From: Rossellomorea vietnamensis
GTDB lineage: Bacteria > Bacillota > Bacilli > Bacillales > Bacillaceae_B
Assembly (NCBI RefSeq): GCF_008180415.1
Contig: NZ_VTEI01000002.1
Coordinates: 206,518 to 270,517 of the forward strand
DNA length: 64,000 nt
Direction of reading: 5' to 3'
The notes beneath the pieces were generated by a model, which saw only the letters and a list, made by a program, of their open reading frames with translations, was not told the DNA's origin and did no database searches. The first letter of the stretch is position 1; every line of letters begins with the position of its first letter. Of this stretch, positions 43,305 to 52,382 are shown piece by piece. The position numbers were made by a program, and so were the translations under genes.

Positions 43305-44336
43305 TTACCTCCCGCTGATACTCCCTATGTATTCATCTATCTTTTTCATTATAGAAAAGGCTCCGCTGCTATGATTGCAGGGTATAGCATACCGCATATC
43401 CACTTCTGGGAAATAACCAGAGTGAAAACTCACACCTGGGTCGTATCCCATAACATGATACTTGGTTACAGCCTCTTCATTGTTTATCCATACGCCATAT
43501 CCGTAGTGGACTCCCTCTTTAACTTTTATTCGAGGACTTAAAAGGACCCTGGTCAATTTTTCATCCAATATTCTGTTTTCAAATAGGGCTTCCCAAAAAC
43601 GGATCATATCCCCAGCAGTTACATAGGCACCCCCATCTGGCCCCCCTTTTACTGGCAGGGAATAAACATTGGTTTTGTACTGACCACCGCTCTTTTCAAC
43701 ATACCCAAAAGCGGTATTTTGGGGCAGTTCATCCATAGGATAATAACCAGAGGATTGCATTCCGGCCGGTTTAAATATATTTTCAGCCACATAGTCTGTA
43801 AATGGCATCTCCGTCAGCCTTTCTACAACCAGTCCAAGCAAGATATATCCTGCGTTATTGTAATGGAAAACCTTCCCCGGTTCGCTCTTCATCGGCTGAT
43901 GTTGAAATAACGGTAAGAAGTCGGAAGGCCTTCTCAGCAGATACATCGGCGTTTCCTTCCAAAGCTCTTCAAAATCATTCATTACTTCTTCATCAAAATA
44001 ATCGGGGATGCCGGAGCTGTGAGTCAGCAGCTGGTGAATCGTGACTTTTTCATCCCAATTTACAAAAGAGATATCCAAACAATCTATTAGTTTCGTGTTG
44101 AAACCAAGAAGCCCTTTTTCAACTAATTGACATATAGCTGTGGAGGTAAAGATTTTGCAGCCGGATGCAATGCCGAAACGTGTGTTAAGTTCGTTGGGCC
44201 TTTCTTCGCTTTTATTTGCAAAACCTGCTGCTTTTTCCAGTATGACTTCTTCTCCCAGCTTTATAAAAACGGTTCCCGAATAGTTTTCTTTGTCTATTAC
44301 GTCTTGAATTGCCTTTAGCAGATAATTGATTTTCAC
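43305..44336 (-). CDS. Serine hydrolase (beta-lactamase class C-like)
   Basis: 343 residues. Nucleophile motif S58-G-C-K61 and Y159-N-N161 (YxN) with IHQLLTHSSGIPDYFD between them place it in the beta-lactamase/D-Ala-D-Ala peptidase (Beta-lactamase, PF00144-type) group. No signal peptide is seen, so it probably acts in the cytosol or is exported otherwise. Twelve bp upstream of the PstS-like gene; probable operon. Confidence 0.85.
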   Translation of the reverse strand: MKINYLLKAIQDVIDKENYSGTVFIKLGEEVILEKAAGFANKSEERPNELNTRFGIASGCKIFTSTAICQLVEKGLLGFNTKLIDCLDISFVNWDEKVTIHQLLTHSSGIPDYFDEEVMNDFEELWKETPMYLLRRPSDFLPLFQHQPMKSEPGKVFHYNNAGYILLGLVVERLTEMPFTDYVAENIFKPAGMQSSGYYPMDELPQNTAFGYVEKSGGQYKTNVYSLPVKGGPDGGAYVTAGDMIRFWEALFENRILDEKLTRVLLSPRIKVKEGVHYGYGVWINNEEAVTKYHVMGYDPGVSFHSGYFPEVDMRYAIPCNHSSGAFSIMKKIDEYIGSISGR

Positions 44337-44365
44337 TATTTACAACACCTTATTCATGATCTTTT

Positions 44366-44797
44366 TTAGTAATATTTCTCAAGAAGCTTATAATCTCTTG
44401 TCTTTTTCACAGCAATACCGTTCTCATTAGCAAAAGACTCTAATTCCTCATAGATCTCAGAAGGCTCATAATATATGACCCATATGTTATGCCCTCTCCT
44501 GTTAATGACCGCCTTCTTAGTTGACCACCCTGTCCTTTTGAAAATAATGGATTTTACGGATTCACTTTTAACGAGGTTTTCATATATGCGGAAACGAAAA
44601 AAGTATATGCCAAATCTTATTCTGTTCTCTTCAATATTGAGTTTATAGCTCAACCACAATGACAGAACCAGAAAAAGCAAGAGCAGCCACCTTAAGCCTT
44701 GCATAATGGAGTTTTCTGTGAAGAATAGCGATGTTATCAGAAAATAAAGGATAAGCATCTTAGTTGTTTTAGCTTTTTCCACTCTAGTGTAAGTCAT
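44366..44797 (-). CDS. Small membrane protein
   Basis: 143 residues. Two membrane segments (about 14-29 and 34-50) followed by a soluble basic tail with beta-strand pattern (ENRIRFGIYFFRFRIYENLV, NRRGHNIWVIYYEPSEIYEE), reminiscent of bacterial PH-like domains behind two helices. Function unknown. Confidence 0.6.
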   Translation of the reverse strand: MTYTRVEKAKTTKMLILYFLITSLFFTENSIMQGLRWLLLLFLVLSLWLSYKLNIEENRIRFGIYFFRFRIYENLVKSESVKSIIFKRTGWSTKKAVINRRGHNIWVIYYEPSEIYEELESFANENGIAVKKTRDYKLLEKYY

Positions 44798-44873
44798 TTT
44801 ACGTCAACTCCTTTCCCATTCCTGGCAATCTATCTCACTTAGCAGTGGTCTAGATATAGCGGTTGATATTGTA

Positions 44874-44999
44874 TTATAAGGGGTAGTGATGTCTGAAAAA
44901 GGATAGATAAGGAATCAGCCAGGTTTCGAAGGATATGCCCTTAAATACCTTCCACCAGTACAGCCGCAATTCGGATTCCCCGCATTTTGGCAACCCCAT
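44874..44999 (-). CDS. Possible 41-residue ORF
   Basis: AAGGAGG lies 8 bases before ATG at 44999, reading MGLPKCGESELRLYWWKVFK. An overlapping frame reads a cysteine-rich WGCQNAGNPNCGCTGG segment, so a frameshift between the two is possible. No family recognised. Confidence 0.3.
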   Translation of the reverse strand: MGLPKCGESELRLYWWKVFKGISFETWLIPYLSFFRHHYPL

Positions 45000-45015
45000 T
45001 TTTCTACCTCCTTGT

Positions 45016-45315
45016 TCATTCACGTGAACCGTTCTCCTGTCTGGATGTCTCCTCTAATTCCTTCTCGATTTCTTCATCTGAAATCGGGGATGAATTATTC
45101 TTCTGTTCCATAAGAAACCGGCGGGTCATCTGTCCGGTTTCGGAATTATCGATTCCCTTTCTTACTCCGGATTCGATGATGGCAAGGAGGATAATAAAAA
45201 ATAACACAATGAGTAAAATTTCAAAATGTATTCCATTTTTAAATTCCTCCAACTGGTCTTTTGAAGATTTTACCACATTCTTACTTCTTTGTGGATGAAG
45301 ATTCTGAATATACAA
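45016..45315 (-). CDS. Single-span membrane protein, start uncertain
   Basis: 99 residues from TTG at 45315; one membrane segment (FEILLIVLFFIILLAIIESG) followed by acidic, coiled-coil-like residues. No ribosome binding site precedes the TTG, so a later start may be used. Confidence 0.45.
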   Translation of the reverse strand: MYIQNLHPQRSKNVVKSSKDQLEEFKNGIHFEILLIVLFFIILLAIIESGVRKGIDNSETGQMTRRFLMEQKNNSSPISDEEIEKELEETSRQENGSRE

Positions 45316-45445
45316 ATCAGAGAGTGCCTATCTATTGGACGAAGGCTCTCATCTCTAAGTTTCAAATTCATCTTCCATAGTACTCTGTTTGAGTTATGAT
45401 AGTATAAAAGTGATAAAAAAAGAGGATAAAAAGGCAGGGTTGCGG

Positions 45446-46114
45446 ATGAAAAATTGTAAAGCAATGTTATTCGACTTAGATGATACATTGCTAAATAGAG
45501 ATGAAGCAGTGGAAAATATATTTACCCTTATTTTAGAGAAGTGCTATGAGGATGTTGAGCATTCGGTTAAAAATGATATGCTGCAAAAGTTCAAAGAGTA
45601 TGACAAAAGCTGTTATGGTAATAACAACAAAACTAAAGTTCTGAACTCTTTTTATGCAGATTTTCCACCAAAGCATAGATTGGCAGACCACTGCATCCAA
45701 GATTTTTGGAATGAATATTTCCCTCAGTGCTTTCCGATAAACCATCAGATTATTAATATTGTAAATACTATAATGGAGAACATGAAGGTTGCTATAATCA
45801 CAAACGGCTCAACTCAACGACAGAAAGCAAAAATCAGGAACACACGATTACATAACTGCTTTGATATCGTAGTTATTTCTGAAGAAACTGGATTCAGCAA
45901 ACCTGACACTCGCATCTTTGAATCCGCCTTGGAAAAGCTTAATGTGGAACCGGAAGACGCATTATTCGTGGGAGATGATCTTTACAAGGATATTGGCGGC
46001 AGTCAGAATGCCGGCATATAGGGGATTTGGTTCAATCCTCATAAAAAGAAGAATGACACAGATATAAAACCATATGCTGAGATCCATTCTCTTGAAGAAT
46101 TAGTGCAATTTTAA
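45446..46114 (+). pseudogene. HAD-superfamily hydrolase with in-frame stop
   Basis: The frame from 45446 encodes a HAD (YjjG/nucleotidase-like) protein: AMLFDLDDTLLNRDEAVENI (motif I, DLDDT), IITNGSTQRQKAK (motif II), FSKPDTRIFESALEKL (motif III) and FVGDDLYKDIGGSQNAGI (motif IV). At 46019-46021 a TAG follows GI where the family usually has KGIWF; the frame then continues GIWFNPHKKKNDTDIKPYAE and ends EELVQF at 46114. An AAG-to-TAG change would explain it. All catalytic motifs precede the stop, so a 190-residue product might still fold. Confidence 0.8.
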
Positions 46115-46189
46115 AATTAACTAGTATCGGGTTGACTTTTTTAACAAACAGTAAATTAAACTCAGCCCAGCCGGTACCCTTTATTGCAT

Positions 46190-46226
46190 TAAAGCAGTAA
46201 AAGGGACAGTCCCTTTTACTGCTTTA
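46190..46226. repeat. Perfect palindrome, 18-bp arms
   Basis: TAAAGCAGTAAAAGGGAC, one base, then GTCCCTTTTACTGCTTTA. Lies between the decayed HAD gene and the convergent DUF1801 gene, where a bidirectional terminator would be expected, but no T tract follows directly. A similar GGGAC/GTCCC palindrome is at 54638-54668. Confidence 0.9.
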
Positions 46227-46279
46227 GCGAGGTGACGTATACGCTTACTGATCATATTAAACGTTTTAGAAACTGGTAC

Positions 46280-46705
46280 TCAAGGCTGGTCGGGATAGGT
46301 TTTCTGCAAAAACTCCACAGATTGGTTTATCAAATCTTTTAATACTTCCTCATCGATATCAGCCACTTTATTGATATACACACAAGCTTTACCTGAAGTG
46401 TGCTTACCGAATTTCTTCAGAAGTTCTTCCCTATCAGGGTCTCCAGTTGCAAAATAGAGACTGATTTTCGCTTTTCGCGGAGAAAATCCTACAAGCGGCG
46501 CATCTCCCTCATGACCTGTCTTGTACTTATAATGGTAAGAGCCGAATCCGATGATGCTCGGCCCCCACATCTTAGCCTGATATCCTGTTGTTTCTGTAAA
46601 GATATCCAGAAGTTTATAAGAATCTTCCCTCTTTTTCTCACTGTCCACATTCTCGATAAACTCAATTACACTGCTGTCATTGTCTTTGGTTTTTAATTCA
46701 TACAT
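46280..46705 (-). CDS. DUF1801 (YdhG-like) protein
   Basis: 141 residues. MWGPSIIGFGSYHYKYKTGH, VGFSPRKAKISLYFATGD and FGKHTSGKACVYINKVADID are the conserved stretches of the DUF1801 (YdhG-like) family, an alpha/beta fold of unknown function. Confidence 0.8.
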   Translation of the reverse strand: MYELKTKDNDSSVIEFIENVDSEKKREDSYKLLDIFTETTGYQAKMWGPSIIGFGSYHYKYKTGHEGDAPLVGFSPRKAKISLYFATGDPDREELLKKFGKHTSGKACVYINKVADIDEEVLKDLINQSVEFLQKTYPDQP

Positions 46706-46831
46706 CTCATTAACCCCTTTCCAGCAATATGTATTCCTCTACTTATCTAGTATAACCTAACGACTATTTAGGCCGGCTTGAAAATCCGTCTCCCCTTCTA
46801 TCGGCCTCGTTACTCTTAATTAACAACCGCT

Positions 46832-47770
46832 TTATTCCACCTTTTTAATTTGGGCGGTCCTATTAATCATCTCTACTATTTCTTCAATTACTATAGACGG
46901 TTTTTCTACATGGACAGAGTGCCCGGCAGCCACATTAATCTGCTTGGTATTTTGAGTAAGTTTCACCATCCGTTCTTGATTTTCATTCCACTCTTTTGAA
47001 GGATTATAGGCACTGATGACAGTAACGGGCAAGTCAGCGGGCAGCGGTTCGGCTTTCAAAATTTGTTGGGCTGATTTGTCCGTATCCCTAAATTCAAAGT
47101 AAAGAGTCTGATAGGCTTCAGGAGTATGGCCAATGTATTTCAATGTTTTTTCATGTTCTGGACCAAGATATTTCCGGCCGACTCTGTGCTTCATCAGTCT
47201 TGGAATACCCATCCATGAGGTCAAATAACCAAATTTGGCGAGAAGGTTAAACTTCTTTGTTCTGCTTTTATTTGAAGCATTCTCGATATATTGATTTTCA
47301 TGAGCTGCGTCCACTAATATCACCCCCTTAGTTTCATTGGGATAGGTACTTGCGAATAATCTCATAATCATTCCGCCATATGAATGACCAACCAGAATAT
47401 ATGGCGGCTTTACCTCCAGAAGATCTAACCATTCTTTCAGTTCTTCTAGTGAGTCACCAACAGTCCTCGTCTGTCTCTTTGTCCGGCTCCATCCATAGCC
47501 TCCCCTGTCATAAGAAATGACTCTTGCAAGCTTGGCAATCTCCGGCTGCACAAAGCACCAGTCAATTGACGCAGAACTTAAACCAGCCTCCAGAATGATA
47601 GTGGCTGGACCAGAGCCAGAATCCACAACATGTATAGTAGAATTCCTTTTTTTGACCATTTTACCCGGTGCCGGAACTGTACTGGTTATGTTCATGAAAA
47701 AGTTCCATGCAGTAAGGGGGAAACCAACAGCTGCCAAGCTTCCTCTTGTTAAAACGTATAAATTCACCAT
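46832..47770 (-). CDS. Alpha/beta hydrolase
   Basis: 312 residues. An N-terminal membrane segment (about 5-28), then the lid-less hydrolase core: TIILEAGLSSASIDW (oxyanion), ARVISYDRGGYGWS, GHSYGG (S130), and AAGHSVHVEKPS (final histidine). Probably a membrane-anchored esterase. GGGAGAG precedes the start. Confidence 0.82.
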   Translation of the reverse strand: MVNLYVLTRGSLAAVGFPLTAWNFFMNITSTVPAPGKMVKKRNSTIHVVDSGSGPATIILEAGLSSASIDWCFVQPEIAKLARVISYDRGGYGWSRTKRQTRTVGDSLEELKEWLDLLEVKPPYILVGHSYGGMIMRLFASTYPNETKGVILVDAAHENQYIENASNKSRTKKFNLLAKFGYLTSWMGIPRLMKHRVGRKYLGPEHEKTLKYIGHTPEAYQTLYFEFRDTDKSAQQILKAEPLPADLPVTVISAYNPSKEWNENQERMVKLTQNTKQINVAAGHSVHVEKPSIVIEEIVEMINRTAQIKKVE

Positions 47771-47878
47771 GTTCTCTCCCTATTTTCCAATTTTAGTATT
47801 TTCATTCACTCATTTTTCCTGTTAGGCTTATATTACTGATATTTACACTAAGTACTAATTTTTGTCAGACCAGAAGAT

Positions 47879-48748
47879 TTGGGAGGGTTTTATATTTCTA
47901 GTAAATACAATTTGTCATCTACCGACTTTCCATCACTCAAAACCGCCTCCAAAAAAATGTTTCGAAGTATAGGAGAACGGTTGAATGTAAATACAGCCTA
48001 TGTGACAAAAAGAGGTAAAACAGCCATGACGGTTTTAAGTTCTTTTAATGAGAAAGAAGAGATAATCCCTGAAGGCTACAGCGTTGAATATGGAGGCACC
48101 TATTGCCGACTTATCATTTCTAGTGGTGAAAGCGCATTGAATACAATAGACTTGACAGAGGATCTTCTAACAAAAGAACTGGAAGTCACCTCTCAATTGA
48201 ATGTGAAAGGTTTCATGGGAGTAACTCTTTATGATCATGAAGGCAATGTATTTGGTACACTATGCGTGATGGACAGAGACCGGAGGGAATTTTCAGCGAA
48301 CGACAAGGACTATCTGAAATCAATGGCCGAGGTTTTATCACATGTTATTCATTTGGATCAAACACAATTCAGTTTGGGTTTTCTTAACGTTCCTATTATC
48401 CCTATAACAAAAGGCATATCAGTAATTTCCATTCAGGGAATCATTGATGATAGCAGGGCATCCAAAATTACGCATGATGTTTTAGCGTATGGCACCCGTA
48501 ATGATGCAGACTGCTTTATCATTGATTTATCAGGGCTGGTCATTCTTGATGGTGTTTTTCCGGATGTCCTGGCTGATCTTGCTGCATCCTTGCAACTGAT
48601 GGGGATAGACATTATCTTAACGGGTGTTACCCCGGAAATTGCTAAATATGAAGGGAACAACCGGTCGCTGCAGTCCCCATCCATAATCAAAACAGCAACT
48701 TTAGAATCAGCACTTGAGCATATTGGATTCTATTTAATAGAAAAATAG
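47879..48748 (+). CDS. GAF-STAS protein (RsbR-like)
   Basis: 289 residues. Residues ~20-155 form a GAF domain (GVTLYDHEGNVFGTLCVMDR, the core strand), and ~165-289 a STAS domain (NVPIIPITKGISVISIQGII, then FIIDLSGLVILDGVFPDVLA). A sensor for the SigB stressosome or related switch. It has no phosphothreonine at the usual DT site (IDDSR). TTG at 47879 lacks a good site; GGGAGGG stands 6 bases before ATT at 47894, a rare start. Confidence 0.8.
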   Translation: MGGFYISSKYNLSSTDFPSLKTASKKMFRSIGERLNVNTAYVTKRGKTAMTVLSSFNEKEEIIPEGYSVEYGGTYCRLIISSGESALNTIDLTEDLLTKELEVTSQLNVKGFMGVTLYDHEGNVFGTLCVMDRDRREFSANDKDYLKSMAEVLSHVIHLDQTQFSLGFLNVPIIPITKGISVISIQGIIDDSRASKITHDVLAYGTRNDADCFIIDLSGLVILDGVFPDVLADLAASLQLMGIDIILTGVTPEIAKYEGNNRSLQSPSIIKTATLESALEHIGFYLIEK

Positions 48749-48821
48749 ACTTCCTTCTAATTACTTATCTGTCAAGAGAGCTTTGTTTCCGCTCTCTTGC
48801 ATCCTGCAGCTGTCTATTAAA

Positions 48822-48994
48822 GGCTCTTTTCGTAAACTTTGTTGCTATTTGATACTAAATCCGAAAAAATAATCATACCAACAGGGGGTAAAAACTGGTA
48901 ACACTGAAAAGAAAAGAGCTGCTTTCTCTCGTTAAGAGATAAAACTATTAGTATCCGGGGATATCCGAAAGCAGCAATCTATGCGAAAACAGCC
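48822..48994. mobile_element. MITE-like element truncating a gene end
   Basis: 173 bp: left GGCTCTTTTCGTAAACTTTG, right read outward GGCTGTTTTCGCATAGATTG. Flanks CTATTAAA and CTATCAAA match at 7 of 8. It replaces the 3' end of the histidine phosphatase gene (see findings). Confidence 0.88.
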
Positions 48995-49521
48995 CTATCA
49001 AAAGAATAGGTCTTGAATTTACCATTATCAGAAGAGTATTGCAGGATGTTTCGATCCTCAGGAATGCCGATAAAAAAAGCACCTATGCCCCCCGTTGTAC
49101 AGCGGTGGCCGGAGATCAATATGTTACAGTCATGGTCATTAACCGTTTTCTCCAGTTCTGATAGGAAATCAAATACCCTTGCAATGAAAGCATCTTCTGC
49201 TTCCACTCCCTTATATACCGTACAGTCAGGAAGCATCCCTCTCATTACTGCCTCTTCTTTTCTTAAACCATCTGCTTCCCCTAAATCAAACACATTCAGT
49301 CTCTCATCTATGACAGGTGAAATCCCTGCAGTGATTACTGCCGTCTGTACCGCACGCTCTTGAGGAGATGAGTAAACATATTCAAATTTAATATTTTCCA
49401 AGACAGAGTTCAGCTCTTTGGCTTGGTCCAGCCCCCTTGAATTTAAAGGTAAGCCATTCCTGCCTTGAAGCCTCCCTTCCCTATTCCAGTCTGTCTCACC
49501 GTGCCGGATTACATAAATCAT
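48979..49521 (-). CDS. Histidine phosphatase family protein
   Basis: 180 residues. RHGETDWNREGRLQGRNGLP (R6-H7-G-E), YVYSSPQERAVQTA and ISGHRCTTGGIG are the catalytic motifs. The last residues, RAVFA, and the stop lie inside the MITE; without it the frame would run to a TAA at 48765-48767, reading DRQLQDARERKQSSLDR. Substrate unknown. Confidence 0.88.
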   Translation of the reverse strand: MIYVIRHGETDWNREGRLQGRNGLPLNSRGLDQAKELNSVLENIKFEYVYSSPQERAVQTAVITAGISPVIDERLNVFDLGEADGLRKEEAVMRGMLPDCTVYKGVEAEDAFIARVFDFLSELEKTVNDHDCNILISGHRCTTGGIGAFFIGIPEDRNILQYSSDNGKFKTYSFDRAVFA

Positions 49522-49651
49522 GCAAAGCCTCCCAATAAAAAAATACTCTAACTTGAGTCCTCTTCAAGTGTCTGCAGCAGCTTTAATTGATTTTTGAATT
49601 TGCTCAATCTCTATAAAATCCTATCTGTATCCCCCGCCAAATTCCTGCTCA

Positions 49652-50155
49652 CTACTGCTGCCCGCTTGGTATTATAAGGACCATCCTCTTCATGTCTGTC
49701 ATGTGTCCAAACAAATCATCCTGAAATTCTGAAACTGCTTTGAATCCCTTTGCATGATAAAAGTTTATTCCTTTTTGGTTTTCTTTTTCCACGTTTATGT
49801 AGATCTTTTTTATGTCTTTTACGGCTTCTGCTCCCTTGTTCAATAAAAGCGTGCCCGCTCCTTTGCCTTGATGCTCAGGCAGTAGATAAAGCGCGCCTAA
49901 TTCCACTTCACCTTCCTCTTTTACCTTCGAGAAATTGGCGAAGCCGGCAATGATTCCATCTGTTTCAGCTATATAAAGGCGGGAAGCCTCCAACCGCTTC
50001 AGCATCATTTCATCATTATAGGCCGATGAAAGAAACCGCTGTTGTATTTCCAGCGGGATAATATCCTTGTACGTATCATTCCAGCTGATTTCAGCAACTT
50101 TTTGCACTGCAGGAATATCTCCTGCGTGCATCTCCCTAATACTATAATTCATCAT
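49652..50155 (-). CDS. GNAT-family acetyltransferase
   Basis: 167 residues. LGALYLLPEHQGKGAGTLLL near 86-105 holds QGKGAG; NVEKENQKGINFYHAKGFKA closes. ATG at 50155 has AAGGAGG 6 bases before it. It overlaps the upstream HAD gene by 14 bp, so they are co-transcribed. Confidence 0.88.
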   Translation of the reverse strand: MMNYSIREMHAGDIPAVQKVAEISWNDTYKDIIPLEIQQRFLSSAYNDEMMLKRLEASRLYIAETDGIIAGFANFSKVKEEGEVELGALYLLPEHQGKGAGTLLLNKGAEAVKDIKKIYINVEKENQKGINFYHAKGFKAVSEFQDDLFGHMTDMKRMVLIIPSGQQ

Positions 50156-50726
50156 TTGGAGCCTCCTTCCCATCCTTTTGGCAGTCGTTCACTATCCAAT
50201 TAACTGCGTCAATTAAATCCTCGGCTATGTAATGGGGATCAATTCCTTTCCAGGTATACCGGTGAGAGGTAAGAGAATTTATTCCCCAGCCGGTTTTGAC
50301 AAGCACTTTTTTAGCTCCGGCTGTTTCTGCTGCAATCATATCTGCGCTTCCTGTATCCCCCACTACATAGCACTGCTCGAGCCGGAGATTATATTTCCGC
50401 TGAGCTTCCAGCAGAAGCCCTATCCGCGGCTTTTGACAAAAGCAATTGTCATCAGGTTTATGTGGACAGTAAAATATATCGTCTAAAAATGCTGAGTGAC
50501 TCTTTAATTCTGCTTTCATTCTGTTGAAGCCCTTAAGTAATTGTTTCTCTGAAAAATATCCTCTTCCCACTCTTGTCTGGTTGGTGAAGAGGAGCACTTT
50601 TAAACCTGACTGGTTAAGCGTTCTTATTGATTGGGGCGAAAAATCATACAGAGTGAATTCATCGGGATGCATTCCGCCGCCCGTCCCCCCAATCGTTCCA
50701 TCTCGATCCAGGAATACCGCTCTCAA
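50142..50726 (-). CDS. HAD-IIIA phosphatase (GmhB/HisB-N-like)
   Basis: 194 residues. VFLDRDGTIGGTGGGMHPDE carries motif I (D7, D9); LLFTNQTRVGRGY is motif II; YCPHKPDDNCFCQKPRIGLL has the zinc-binding C-x-H...C-x-C loop found in GmhB (D-glycero-manno-heptose-1,7-bisphosphate phosphatase) and HisB-N. Physiological substrate not known in this setting. Confidence 0.85.
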   Translation of the reverse strand: MRAVFLDRDGTIGGTGGGMHPDEFTLYDFSPQSIRTLNQSGLKVLLFTNQTRVGRGYFSEKQLLKGFNRMKAELKSHSAFLDDIFYCPHKPDDNCFCQKPRIGLLLEAQRKYNLRLEQCYVVGDTGSADMIAAETAGAKKVLVKTGWGINSLTSHRYTWKGIDPHYIAEDLIDAVNWIVNDCQKDGKEAPNDEL

Positions 50727-50768
50727 TTATCCTTCCTCCTTCATAAATTTTTGCTGTTCTATTAAAAA

Positions 50769-51772
50769 CTATCCCAAAGCTTTCAACCAATCTTCGACAC
50801 ATGTACTTGCCATTTCTCTTTTCTCAATGTGAAGCATAGGTCCGGATCCTTCCAGTACTATGAACGAGGCTCTGGTGAACTTTTTAAAGAGGTCATATTG
50901 ATCTTCCCATCCGCAGATCCAATCCTGTTTCCCCATAAGAAACAATGCGGGTACATCTATAGACTCCAGCCCTGTAAAAGGAGCAGCGTCAAGGAAGTAA
51001 TAGTTTTCACGCCAGTCCGAAGTCAAAAATTCTCTGTCAGCCAATTCTCTTCCAGGCTGGATCTCATCTATGAACAAATCCAATGAGCTTTTTGTTTGAA
51101 CGGCCATCAGAGTTTTGAATGCCTTGGTTTTATCCTCATCAAGATCTTTGCCGAATCCTGCCTCTTGAGTCAATACTGCTCTTTCTGGAAGCCTCCCAGT
51201 TCTGTTATGTACCGCAGGGACAATCAAGGCAATCCCTTCCACTCTCTCTGTCATTCGGTCCATAATTCCCTGGGCTGCATAAGCTCCATAGGACATACCC
51301 AGTAAAGAGAAATCTTCATTTCCGATGGTTTGCCCAATGAAACTTATGACGTTCTCAACAGAGTGCTCAGTACCTTTAAAATCGCAACTGATGGTGCTTT
51401 TGCCATGGGCGGGCAGGTCTATATAAATTCGTTTATACTTTTCGTACTTTGAAAAAACCGGCTCCAACCACCCCTGCATTGCCCTATAATCTGTTCCCAT
51501 CGAATGAAGGTATAAATACCGTTGTTCCCTCGCCGATTATTTTGTAAGGCTCTTTTCATAAACTTTGTTGCTACTTAATATTAATTCCGCAAACATAATC
51601 ATGTTAAGAAGGAATAATACGCTAACAGAAAGAAAAGAGCTACTCCCCCTCGATTAGAGTAAACTATTAGTATTCGGGAAAAATCCGGTTCTTGGGATTT
51701 TTCCGAAAGCCACAATATATGCAAAAACAGCTTTTTGTAATGTATCTTCCCATAAGGAACTTCACATTCCAT
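50769..51772 (-). pseudogene. Alpha/beta hydrolase disrupted by a MITE and a frameshift
   Basis: Reading from ATG 51772 gives MECEVPYGKIHYK, then the inserted element (51548-51732), then IIGEGTTVFI. Removing the element with one copy of its 8-bp duplication joins these exactly in frame. Further on, CC in place of C near 51509-51512 shifts the frame; correcting it gives FILHSMGTDYRAMQGWLEPV, with the oxyanion HxMG, the nucleophile elbow GMSYGA, and the terminal GSGPMLHIEK. Fits an esterase/lipase fold. Confidence 0.88.
51548..51732. mobile_element. MITE-like element inside a gene, perfect duplication
   Basis: 185 bp: left GGCTCTTTTCATAAACTTTG, right read outward AGCTGTTTTTGCATATATTG. Both flanks are TTTTGTAA (51540-51547 and 51733-51740). 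The interior holds GAAAAGAGCTACTCCCC, as elsewhere. Confidence 0.92.
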
Positions 51773-51892
51773 CGTTTCCAGCACCTTCCTTTTCCCTTCC
51801 TCTCAATTATTTCGACTCAGGTTTGATTTCTCCTCCTGCTAAAGTTAATCTGATAGAATGGAATTACCTGCGAGACTCAAGGAGGAACTTCA

Positions 51893-52345
51893 ATGGCAGA
51901 ACATCACTTTCATTTAACAGCGAACTGGCCGGGTTTGCGGAATGATATTGGAGACATCGAAACAAAGAATATGAAAACCGCCATCTCGATTCCAAAGGAA
52001 ATGGACGGGCCCGGGATAGGAACGAACCCAGATGAAATGCTTCTGGGAGCAGCCGCCACCTGCTTTATTATTACATTGGCGGCCATGATGGAAAGAAGCC
52101 GCCTGGTGAAAAGTGATCTCACACTAAAATCAGAGGGAATTGTGGATGTCACCAAAGGGATCATCACTTATAAGAAAATCATTCATAAGCCACTTATCAC
52201 ATTAAAAAAAGAGGCAACAGATAAAGAGTTGAATCTGGCCAGAAAACTGGCGGAGAAAGCTGAGGCATCCTGCATGATCACCCGGGCAATCAAGGGAAAT
52301 GTGGAAGTTGAACTTCAAGCTGAGGTAGTGAGAGATGAAGAATGA
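51893..52345 (+). CDS. OsmC/Ohr-family peroxidase-like protein (YmaD-like)
   Basis: 150 residues. The two catalytic cysteines are C57 (LLGAAATCFIITLA) and C127 (AEKAEASCMITRAI) as in OsmC/Ohr proteins, which reduce organic hydroperoxides with lipoyl or thiol help. I recall close similarity to B. subtilis YmaD (same length, same EMDGPG-GTNPDEMLLGAAAT pattern). AAGGAGG lies before the ATG. Confidence 0.85.
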   Translation: MAEHHFHLTANWPGLRNDIGDIETKNMKTAISIPKEMDGPGIGTNPDEMLLGAAATCFIITLAAMMERSRLVKSDLTLKSEGIVDVTKGIITYKKIIHKPLITLKKEATDKELNLARKLAEKAEASCMITRAIKGNVEVELQAEVVRDEE

Positions 52346-52350
52346 AAAAG

Positions 52351-52382
52351 GAAGGCAGCTAATTTAACTGCCTTCTCTATTT
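52351..52382 (+). terminator. Terminator of the OsmC-like gene
   Basis: GAAGGCAG (351-358) pairs with CTGCCTTC (368-375), then TCTATTT, 6 bp after the stop. Confidence 0.8.
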
